Shown one piece after another: positions 17,081 through 24,110 of a stretch of DNA of 51,285 nucleotides. The notes under the pieces are model-generated. The model was not told the origin of the DNA, made no database searches, and saw only the letters and a program-made list of their open reading frames with translations. The stretch's first letter is position 1, and every line of letters starts with the position of its first letter. The position numbers and the translations under genes were made by a program. The stretch is taken from NCBI GenBank assembly GCA_943325515.2, contig CALPPS020000006.1, forward strand, positions 1 through 51,285. Direction: 5' to 3'. The stretch comes from Flavobacterium psychrophilum. GTDB lineage: Bacteria > Bacteroidota > Bacteroidia > Flavobacteriales > Flavobacteriaceae.

Positions 17081-17473
17081 ATGGCAACAATAATTACTTT
17101 TGAAAAATTTGATATTTGGCAGTTAGGAAGAGAAATATGTCAAGATATTTGCGATAAATTTGAAAACTCTTTTCTCGGCAAAGATTTTGAATTACGAAAT
17201 CAAATGAATGGTTCTTCAGGTTCAATAATGGATAATATTGCTTAAGGATTTGAAAGAAATGGTAGAAAAGAGTTTATTCAGTTTTTAAGTTATTCTAAAG
17301 GATCGTGTGGAGAATTACGATCTGAATTATACAGAGCATTTGATAGAAAACATATTTCAACGGAAGAGTTTGAATTCTTAAAAGAAAAAACAATTACAGA
17401 AAGTAAAAAAATAGGTGCTTTTATGGCATATTTAGTCAAATCTGATATAAAAGGGAGCAAATTTGATAAATAA
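17081..17473 (+). pseudogene. Four-helix-bundle protein (23S rRNA intervening-sequence type), one nonsense codon
   Basis: An ATG at 17081 opens a 130-codon frame that is intact except for TAA at 17243-17245 (codon 55). Around it the sequence reads [23 protein letters not shown], where the family has a Glu (NIAEGFER), so a single GAA/GAG to TAA change explains it. Upstream KFDIWQLGREI and downstream [17 protein letters not shown] also fit the family. These small proteins are found in 23S rRNA intervening sequences and scattered loci; function is unknown. The rest of the frame is undecayed, so the mutation is recent, or the stop is bypassed, or it is a sequencing error. Heptad arrays flank the gene on both sides. 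Confidence 0.85.
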
Positions 17474-17474
17474 A

Positions 17475-17502
17475 GTTTTGGGTTTCGAGTTCAGAGTTAT
17501 CT
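17475..17502 (+). repeat. Heptameric array, unit GTTNNNN, 4 copies
   Basis: Units GTTTTGG, GTTTCGA, GTTCAGA and GTTATCT start two bases after the end of the four-helix-bundle frame, in the same orientation as the array at 17026. Confidence 0.75.
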
Positions 17503-17508
17503 AAATAC

Positions 17509-17564
17509 CCGCAACTCGCAACTCGCAACCTGCAACCCATAACCCGAAACTCGCAACCCTTAAC
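17509..17564 (-). repeat. Heptameric array, 8 copies, inverted relative to its neighbours
   Basis: Eight units each end in AAC on the plus strand (for example TCGCAAC three times, CCATAAC, CCGAAAC), so on the minus strand all read GTTNNNN (GTTGCGA, GTTATGG, GTTTCGG). It lies just before the ATG at 17572. GTTATGG and GTTTCGG are shared with the array at 17026. Confidence 0.9.
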
Positions 17565-17571
17565 CAATCAA

Positions 17572-18723
17572 ATGATAAACAAACGTCTTCTTATCAAAAA
17601 CCTACTTGCTCACAACGATGAGAGTAGTTTTTATGACAAGAAGCGACAGTTAAATCTGCATACAAAGGAAGGTAAAGCTAAGTTTTTAAAACACATTTGC
17701 GCTTTGTCAAATTCTAATCCTTCTAATAATTCCTATATAGTTGTTGGAGTAGAAGACCAAGACAATGAAATTACAGGCGATGATTTTTTTGATGATAGCC
17801 GAATTCAGAATTTAGTGAATGCCTATTTGGAAAACCCACCTAAAATTCAATACGAAAATGTCCCTTTTCCTAACTTGCCAAAAGACAGGGTTGTTGGTTT
17901 AGTAACGATTAAGCCAAAGCATAAAGTGTCTTTTTTTAAGAAAAACATTCATACTATATTAGCCAACACCGTTTTTGTTAGAAGAGGAAGCAATTCGATG
18001 CCCACGGAAGAGAAAATTCCACATTCCAAACAAAATATAGAAACCGTAATCAGTATTGAAAACAGTTCAAGAAACAGTATTGCCTATACACTTGACGGCG
18101 TTATAGATTTTACGAATAATCGTCATAAAGACATGCCTTCAAAATATAAAGTTTTCAAAGAACTTTTTGTTATTTGTTGGGCAGGAATACCAAAAAAAAT
18201 TAGAGATAAAACCTATTTATCCAGAGTTGATATAGAGCTGATTAATGAGCAGGTAAAGCTGTTTTATTCAGCACATGATGTGGTTACCATAAGTTATGAC
18301 GAGCAAAGTTTTACTATAATTGAATACGTTCCTCTTGGGCTGAACGACAAAACGAGCTACTATCCATTGGAAAAATTAACGATACATTTTTTTGATAACG
18401 GATATTATAAAATGGAAACCCAAATGCTTTTTGAACCTCCAGCGTTTAACAAAAAAATACTACATCATATTTATAATTCTACTATTGTTTTAATTAATAA
18501 ATTGCAAAAAGGATTTCTCCTCTCAGAAAGTGAAGAAAAGGATTTAGAAAACTTATCCTCTACTCTAATGATATGTTATTTAAATGGTTTTAATGATGCC
18601 AAACAAAAATTAATTGAAGTTAAACCTTTTTTAAAGGCACAAAAAAAGCCAATAATTTATCTTAGTTTTAAAGAAGCAATGCGAATTTTAAGAAAAATGA
18701 AATACAATAAAAACAATGAGTAG
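17572..18723 (+). CDS. AlbA_2 (Schlafen-like) domain protein
   Basis: 383 residues. The N-terminal ~130 residues match the AlbA_2 / divergent AAA-4 fold: a start rich in charged residues with DESSFYDKKRQ, the helix FLKHICALSNSN, and the strand SYIVVGVEDQDNEITGD, then the typical RIQNLVNAYLENPP and VFVRRGSNSMPTEEKI. The rest (about residues 150-383) is unknown. AlbA_2 domains occur in Schlafen-like and defence-associated proteins and in predicted regulators. Its last 8 bases overlap the phosphatase gene, so the two form one unit. A defence or stress role is an inference only. Confidence 0.7.
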   Translation: MINKRLLIKNLLAHNDESSFYDKKRQLNLHTKEGKAKFLKHICALSNSNPSNNSYIVVGVEDQDNEITGDDFFDDSRIQNLVNAYLENPPKIQYENVPFPNLPKDRVVGLVTIKPKHKVSFFKKNIHTILANTVFVRRGSNSMPTEEKIPHSKQNIETVISIENSSRNSIAYTLDGVIDFTNNRHKDMPSKYKVFKELFVICWAGIPKKIRDKTYLSRVDIELINEQVKLFYSAHDVVTISYDEQSFTIIEYVPLGLNDKTSYYPLEKLTIHFFDNGYYKMETQMLFEPPAFNKKILHHIYNSTIVLINKLQKGFLLSESEEKDLENLSSTLMICYLNGFNDAKQKLIEVKPFLKAQKKPIIYLSFKEAMRILRKMKYNKNNE

Positions 18724-19453
18724 AGTATTAGTAATAGGGGATATTCATGGCGGATTACGTGCGTTGCATCAAATTGTTGAAAGAGCCAAAGTGACTAAAA
18801 AAGACACTCTTATTTTCCTCGGAGATTATGTAGATGGATGGAGTGAATCGCCACAAGTTATTGATTATTTGATACATTTAAGTAAAAAACAAAACTGTAT
18901 TTTTATCAGAGGGAATCATGATGAGCTATTGTTAGATTGGTTAACCGAAAACACTAAAAATTTTGATGAAAAAACATGGTTTAAACATGGAGGAGAGGCA
19001 ACAATTACAGCCTATTCATCAATTTCAGAGGAAACAAAAAAAGAGCATATTCAGTTTCTAACATCACTTCAAAATTATTATTTAGATTCTAAAAACCGTT
19101 TATTTATTCATGCCGGTTTTACCAATATGAATGGTATTACTTATGAATATTTTCCCAAATTATTTTATTGGGATAGAACACTTTGGGAAACTGCTTTATC
19201 AATGGATTCGTCTATTTCAAAAGAAAGTTATTTGTATCCAAAACGATTTACTTTGTATAGTGAAATATATATTGGACATACTCCTGTTACTAAAATTGAA
19301 AAAACAATTCCTATTCAAAAAGCATGTGTTTGGAACATTGATACAGGCGCGGCTTTTAATGGACCATTAACTATAATGGATATAGAAACAAAAGAATTTT
19401 GGCAAAGCGAACCCTTGAAGGATTTGTATTTTAATGAAAAAGGCAGAAATTGA
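18716..19453 (+). CDS. PPP-type metallophosphoesterase
   Basis: 245 residues. All PPP superfamily metal motifs are visible: GDIHG (residues 8-12), GDYVDGWSE (about 36-44), RGNHDE (about 62-67), the histidine in FIHAGFTN (about 130) and IGHTPVT (about 187). The family includes bacterial serine/threonine protein phosphatases and ApaH-like Np4A hydrolases; the sequence alone does not decide. It overlaps the AlbA_2-type gene by 8 bp and is probably translated with it. Confidence 0.88.
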   Translation: MSRVLVIGDIHGGLRALHQIVERAKVTKKDTLIFLGDYVDGWSESPQVIDYLIHLSKKQNCIFIRGNHDELLLDWLTENTKNFDEKTWFKHGGEATITAYSSISEETKKEHIQFLTSLQNYYLDSKNRLFIHAGFTNMNGITYEYFPKLFYWDRTLWETALSMDSSISKESYLYPKRFTLYSEIYIGHTPVTKIEKTIPIQKACVWNIDTGAAFNGPLTIMDIETKEFWQSEPLKDLYFNEKGRN

Positions 19454-19488
19454 TTTAATTATTTACTTTTGAAGTAAATTAATAGAAA

Positions 19489-19983
19489 ATGAAAAAACTA
19501 ATTACAATATTGGCTTTAGTTATAATAAGTTTGGCAAACGCTCAGGCTTATAAGGGGAAAGGAGACATAAAATTTCAAGTTGGAACAAGTTTTCAAAGTG
19601 GTGGTTCAGGAATTCATGTTAGTACTGACTTTGGAATTGGAGAAAACATGTCTTATGGATTTGTAGCTTCCTATTTGCTAAAAGTATCAGAGGGAACTAT
19701 AAGTGATGTAAAATTTGACGACAGATTTGATTGTAAAGCAAGATTTAATGCCAATATTGGAAATGTTTTAGGCTTAGATAAAAAAATGGATGTTTATCCA
19801 GGTTTAGATTTAGGATTAAAAAATTTTGGAGCGCATTTAGGTTTTAGATATTTTTTCACACATGGTTTTGGTTTGTATACCGAAGCTGGAATTCCATTGG
19901 CAAAATACGACTCAAATGTTCAAGGATTTGAAGAATATAATAATCAGTTTGTGTTTCATTTAGGAGCATCATTTAATTTATAA
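19489..19983 (+). CDS. Secreted outer-membrane beta-barrel-like protein
   Basis: 164 residues. A signal peptide (MKKLITILALVIISLANAQ) precedes alternating Gly-rich beta strands (for example GIHVSTDFGIGENMSYGFVASYLL, LGFRYFFTHGFGLYTEAGIPLAKY) and a terminal strand ending in Phe-Asn-Leu. This suggests a small beta barrel in the outer membrane, similar to conserved flavobacterial proteins of unknown role. It is 35 bp after the phosphatase gene and 3 bp before phnA. Confidence 0.72.
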   Translation: MKKLITILALVIISLANAQAYKGKGDIKFQVGTSFQSGGSGIHVSTDFGIGENMSYGFVASYLLKVSEGTISDVKFDDRFDCKARFNANIGNVLGLDKKMDVYPGLDLGLKNFGAHLGFRYFFTHGFGLYTEAGIPLAKYDSNVQGFEEYNNQFVFHLGASFNL

Positions 19984-19986
19984 GAT

Positions 19987-20568
19987 ATGAGTGTTATCGA
20001 CCAAAGATTAGACGAAAGAAGCGGTTCTAAATGTGAATTGTGTGGCGCAACCGAAGACTTAAGAATCCATTTAACAAAAGAAGAAGCCATCTCACTCGAC
20101 AATTCTGTCTTGGTTTGCCTCACGTGCAAAAACCAAATAGAAAACACTACAGCAACAGATCCAAATCATTGGAGATGTCTAAGCGATAGTATGTGGAATG
20201 AAAATAAGCCCGTCCAAGTTGTTGCATGGAGAATGCTAAACAGACTGAGAGCGGAGGGTTGGCCACAAGATTTACTTGATATGATGTATCTTGATGAAGA
20301 AACCTTAATTTGGGCAGGTGCAACTGGCGAAGGTGAAGATGAAGAAGGCAAAATTGTACATAAAGATGGAAATGGAAACATATTGAAAGATGGCGACTCT
20401 GTAGTTTTGATTAAAGACTTAGATGTAAAAGGAGCCAACTTTACGGCAAAGCGAGGTGCAGCCGTTCATAACATAAAATTAGTTTGGGACAATGCCAATC
20501 AAATTGAGGGTAGAGTCGAAGGACAGCATATTGTTATTTTAACGCAATACGTTAAGAAAACAAAGTAA
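19987..20568 (+). CDS. phnA: PhnA family protein
   Basis: 193 residues. The N-terminal zinc ribbon has CELCGA (residues 17-22) and CLTCKN (about 51-56). The C-terminal PhnA domain (about residues 125-190) has DGDSVVLIKDLDVKGANFTAKRG and HNIKLVWDN. PhnA is often annotated as an alkylphosphonate-utilisation protein, but its role in phosphonate use is not supported; the domain is small and of unknown activity. No phn genes neighbour it. A strong shared terminator follows. Confidence 0.88.
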   Translation: MSVIDQRLDERSGSKCELCGATEDLRIHLTKEEAISLDNSVLVCLTCKNQIENTTATDPNHWRCLSDSMWNENKPVQVVAWRMLNRLRAEGWPQDLLDMMYLDEETLIWAGATGEGEDEEGKIVHKDGNGNILKDGDSVVLIKDLDVKGANFTAKRGAAVHNIKLVWDNANQIEGRVEGQHIVILTQYVKKTK

Positions 20569-20600
20569 AACACAGATTACACAAATTTTCTCAGATTAAA

Positions 20601-20632
20601 AAAAGCGTCTCTAATTTCTTGGGACGCTTTTT
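20601..20632. terminator. Bidirectional terminator
   Basis: AAAAGCGTC and GACGCTTTT form a 9-bp stem with a 13-nt loop, with T runs on both sides. It serves phnA from the left and the aldehyde dehydrogenase from the right. Confidence 0.85.
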
Positions 20633-20654
20633 CTATATTCTTTTCTCTTGTAGA

Positions 20655-22208
20655 CTACAAATCAAATTTAATTCCTTGTGCTAAAGGTAATTGATCAGAA
20701 TAGTTAACCGTATTGGTTTGTCTTCTCATATATACTTTCCAAGCATCAGAACCTGATTCTCGCCCGCCTCCAGTTTCTTTTTCACCACCAAAAGCGCCAC
20801 CAATTTCAGCTCCAGAGGTTCCAATATTCACATTGGCAATGCCGCAATCTGAACCTGCAAAAGACAAGAATTTTTCGGCTTCTTTCATTTCGTTTGTCAT
20901 AATAGCAGACGATAAACCTTGAGCAACCCCATTTTGAAGTGCAATAGCGTTTTCAACTTCGCCACTATATTTCATTAAATATAAAATAGGTGCAAAAGTT
21001 TCATGTTGTACTATTTCAAAAGAGTTTTCAGCTTCGATAATTGCTGGTTTTACATAACAACCCGATTCATATCCTTGACCAGAAAGAACTCCTCCTTCAA
21101 CCAATACTTTTCCGCCTTCAGCTTTTGCTTTTTCAATAGCAACTAAATAAGTAGTTACAGCATCCGTGTCAATTAATGGGCCGATATGATTTTTTTGATC
21201 TAAAGGATTTCCAATAGTCAATTGACCATAAGCACCAACAATCGCGTCTCTTACTTTATCATAAACCGATTCGTGAATGATTAATCTTCTAGTAGAAGTA
21301 CAACGTTGTCCAGCTGTTCCAACTGCACCAAAAACAGCCCCTGGAACCACCACTTTTAAATCGGCTGTTGGCGTAATAATGATAGCATTGTTTCCGCCTA
21401 ATTCTAATAATGATTTTCCAAAACGTTGTGCCACTGTTGCGCCAACAATTCTCCCCATTCTTGTAGAACCTGTTGCAGAAATTAAAGGAATTCTGGTATC
21501 CGTAGTCATCATTTCGCCTACTTTATAATCACCGTTGATGATACAAGATATGCCCTCAGGTAAATTATTGGCTTTTAAAACTCCGGCGATAATATTTTGA
21601 CAAGCAATAGAACACAAAGGTGCTTTTTCAGAAGCTTTCCATACGCAAACATCACCACAAATCCATGCTAAAGCGGTGTTCCAAGCCCAAACTGCTACTG
21701 GAAAGTTAAAAGCAGAAATAATTCCAACCACACCAATTGGATGCCATTGTTCTCTCATCACGTGACCTGGACGTTCTGATGGAATAGTTTGTCCGTTTAA
21801 TTGACGCGATAAACCCACAGCAAAATCGCAGATGTCAATCATTTCCTGAACTTCGCCATAACCTTCTTGCAACGATTTTCCCATTTCATAAGAAACTAAT
21901 TTCCCAAGAGGTTCTTTTAATTCTCTCAATTTGTTTCCAAATTGACGCACAATTTCTCCACGTTGTGGTGCAGGTATTGCTCTAAAAGTTAGGAAAGCAG
22001 CTGTTGCGGTTTGCATTACTTTTTCATAATCTGCAGCCGTTGTAGTTTTTACTTTTCCAATGAGTTGACCATCTACTGGAGAATAACTATCGATGATTTC
22101 TCCGTTTGAAAAATGATTATTCCCAGTTGATGTTCCTTCGTTGATGGCTTTTACGCCCAGTATTTCTAGAGCTTCGGTCATCCCGAATAGTTGAGCAATT
22201 TTTGACAT
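20655..22208 (-). CDS. ALDH7-like aldehyde dehydrogenase
   Basis: 517 residues. The ALDH core has LELGGNNAIIITPTADL with the general base Glu, the catalytic Cys in GTAGQRCTSTRRL (near residue 302) and the C-terminal FGGEKETGGGRESGSDAWKVYMRR. This ending and the overall length match the antiquitin (ALDH7) group, whose best known member oxidises alpha-aminoadipic semialdehyde in lysine breakdown. The neighbour 3-hydroxyanthranilate dioxygenase 55 bp upstream could also suggest a tryptophan-side role, but ALDH7 features favour lysine or betaine-type aldehydes. Confidence 0.88.
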   Translation of the reverse strand: MSKIAQLFGMTEALEILGVKAINEGTSTGNNHFSNGEIIDSYSPVDGQLIGKVKTTTAADYEKVMQTATAAFLTFRAIPAPQRGEIVRQFGNKLRELKEPLGKLVSYEMGKSLQEGYGEVQEMIDICDFAVGLSRQLNGQTIPSERPGHVMREQWHPIGVVGIISAFNFPVAVWAWNTALAWICGDVCVWKASEKAPLCSIACQNIIAGVLKANNLPEGISCIINGDYKVGEMMTTDTRIPLISATGSTRMGRIVGATVAQRFGKSLLELGGNNAIIITPTADLKVVVPGAVFGAVGTAGQRCTSTRRLIIHESVYDKVRDAIVGAYGQLTIGNPLDQKNHIGPLIDTDAVTTYLVAIEKAKAEGGKVLVEGGVLSGQGYESGCYVKPAIIEAENSFEIVQHETFAPILYLMKYSGEVENAIALQNGVAQGLSSAIMTNEMKEAEKFLSFAGSDCGIANVNIGTSGAEIGGAFGGEKETGGGRESGSDAWKVYMRRQTNTVNYSDQLPLAQGIKFDL

Positions 22209-22263
22209 TATACTATTAGTTTATTTGTTTAAAATTTTAGTAAAAGTAATTGATTTTTTGATA

Positions 22264-22800
22264 TTATTTGGTCACAAATTTAGGATCATTTTCCATCACA
22301 GTTCCACAGTTTGAGCAAGTTTTTAATGCCATAGAATTATAGAAATTATTAAAGTGTTTTTGAAAATCATTCTCAATATCATTTAATTCAAAGTAAACGT
22401 CATAGAGTTTATGATTACAATTTTCGCAGAACCAAAGCAATCCATCTTTTGCTCCTTCTGCCAAACGCTTCCTTTCTATTACTAAACCAATTGAACCTTC
22501 TGTTCTTGATGGTGAATGAGGAACTTTTGCAGGATGTAAGTACATATCCCCAGCAGAAAGTTTCATAGCTTTCTTTTCACCATTTTCCTGAATATAAACA
22601 GTTATTTCGCCTTCAAGTTGATAGAATAATTCTTCGGTTTCGTTATAATGATAGTCTTTTCGCGCATTTGGGCCCGCAACAACCATTACGATATAATCTT
22701 CAGAATCTACATAAAGATTTTTATTGCCAACAGGAGGTTTTAGCAAATGTCGGTTTTCATCTATCCACTTGTTGAGGTTGAAGGGTTTTGCTGTTGCCAT
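22264..22800 (-). CDS. 3-hydroxyanthranilate 3,4-dioxygenase
   Basis: 178 residues, typical of the bacterial enzyme. The cupin core contains the iron ligands in DYHYNETEELFYQLEG (about residues 45-60) and YLHPAKVPHSP (about 87-97). The C-terminal rubredoxin-like zinc site has CENCNH (about 123-128) and CSNCGT (about 161-166). It opens the ring of 3-hydroxyanthranilate in kynurenine-route tryptophan catabolism or in NAD synthesis from tryptophan. No other kynurenine genes are in the window. The aldehyde dehydrogenase follows on the same strand. Confidence 0.93.
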   Translation of the reverse strand: MATAKPFNLNKWIDENRHLLKPPVGNKNLYVDSEDYIVMVVAGPNARKDYHYNETEELFYQLEGEITVYIQENGEKKAMKLSAGDMYLHPAKVPHSPSRTEGSIGLVIERKRLAEGAKDGLLWFCENCNHKLYDVYFELNDIENDFQKHFNNFYNSMALKTCSNCGTVMENDPKFVTK

Positions 22801-22834
22801 TAGTTAAATTTTCATGTAAAGTTATAAAAATAAA

Positions 22835-22858
22835 AAAGCCCCAATAAATTGAGACTTT
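22835..22858 (-). terminator. Terminator of the EEP nuclease gene
   Basis: On the minus strand AAAGTCTC and GGGGCTTT pair over 8 bp with two G-U pairs, followed by a T run, 6 bp after the stop codon of the EEP gene. It separates that gene from the dioxygenase gene. Confidence 0.65.
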
Positions 22859-22863
22859 AAATA

Positions 22864-23973
22864 TTATTTAATTTCTTTTATCAAATAAATATAGGCGGGG
22901 AAGTGATCACTAAACCCTATTTCATTCATTCCGTGTCGCAACGGATATCCTTTATATTGGCCAGTTGTAGCTATCATATAGGGTTTGTTATAAATACCAG
23001 CTTTCCAATAACGATAGGAAGAAAAGTCTTTTTGAATTAAGGTTTCAGAAACCATAATTTGGTCAAAAATATCTCCTGCATCACGATAGAAAAGAGTTGC
23101 ATTCCCTTTGTAGAACATTTCCTCAAATGGATTATATACACCAAATTCTTTCACCTCTTCTTTATGGCGTTTTGCACCTATGCCTTCTTTTACACTTTTG
23201 TTATAGGTTCCATCATTCAAATCGCCCATGGTAATAATTTTAGCATTTGGGTTGATTTTATAAATAGAATCCATTATTTTTCTGTCTAATCTTCCAGCCG
23301 CTTCACGAAATGGAGAACTTTTCTTTTCACCTCCCGAACGAGAAGGCCAGTGGTTTACCATAACATTCACTTCTTCCCCATCTAAAAATCCGGTAACTAA
23401 TAATATATCACGAGTGTAAACACGGTCTAAGTCTTTGTCAATTTCTGATTTATCATCAGAAGCATCATCATTTACGTTTTTCTCTTTAGCAGTCGAATTT
23501 AATTGATTTTTGTAGATCAATAAAGGAATGTTTTTATAGCTAGTGGGTTTAAAATGTTTTTTTTGATATAACAATGCAACATCAATTCCTCTCAAGTCAG
23601 GAGAATCGAAGTGAACTATGCCATAATCTTTATTGATTAAAGCTGGTTCTTTAATTAAATCTTCGAGCACACCTCTGTTTTCAATTTCAGCTCCTCCTAT
23701 TAGTGTTGGAGAATTATTAGGATTATCAGTTGTTCCAATTTCTGAAAGTACGCGCGCTAAATTGTGTAGTTTTTTATGATATTTTTCGGAAGTCCAGTTT
23801 TGAATTCCATTTGGCAACCATTCTTCATCAAGATTTGAACCATTAATGGTGTCAAATAAATTTTCAAAATTATAAAAAGCAACAGTATGCACTATATATT
23901 TTTTTGCCTGTGCATTTGCTTCACAAATTACGAATAAAACAAAGAAAAGAGCTATAAATTTTCTAATTCTCAT
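22864..23973 (-). CDS. Secreted endonuclease/exonuclease/phosphatase family protein
   Basis: 369 residues. A signal peptide (residues 1-21, ending ANAQ) leads to an EEP fold: FYNFENLFDT (about 33-42), the metal-binding Glu in GGAEIENRGVLEDL (about 93-106), NHWPSRSGGE (about 207-216), MGDLNDGTYNKS (about 248-259) and the catalytic GFSDHFPAY near the C-terminus. Exported members degrade DNA or phosphoester lipids. It is divergent from the TonB receptor and its lipoproteins (137-bp gap), suggesting an extracellular nutrient or phosphate scavenging set; the substrate is not shown. Confidence 0.88.
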   Translation of the reverse strand: MRIRKFIALFFVLFVICEANAQAKKYIVHTVAFYNFENLFDTINGSNLDEEWLPNGIQNWTSEKYHKKLHNLARVLSEIGTTDNPNNSPTLIGGAEIENRGVLEDLIKEPALINKDYGIVHFDSPDLRGIDVALLYQKKHFKPTSYKNIPLLIYKNQLNSTAKEKNVNDDASDDKSEIDKDLDRVYTRDILLVTGFLDGEEVNVMVNHWPSRSGGEKKSSPFREAAGRLDRKIMDSIYKINPNAKIITMGDLNDGTYNKSVKEGIGAKRHKEEVKEFGVYNPFEEMFYKGNATLFYRDAGDIFDQIMVSETLIQKDFSSYRYWKAGIYNKPYMIATTGQYKGYPLRHGMNEIGFSDHFPAYIYLIKEIK

Positions 23974-24046
23974 AATAGTTATATTAATTTAATAACAAGT
24001 TTTTTATAAACTTTGGGTCAAAAGTAGATAATATTATTAAAAGATG

Positions 24047-24054
24047 TACATTTG
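24047..24054 (+). promoter_or_regulatory. -7 promoter element of the TonB receptor operon
   Basis: TACATTTG matches TAnnTTTG exactly, 57 bp before the ATG at 24111. A TTTG at 24012 is too far upstream for normal spacing. Confidence 0.5.
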
Positions 24055-24110
24055 TTCGCTTTAAGTTTTAATTAAGACTTTGCACCAAGAAAAATTAATT
24101 TATTTTATTT

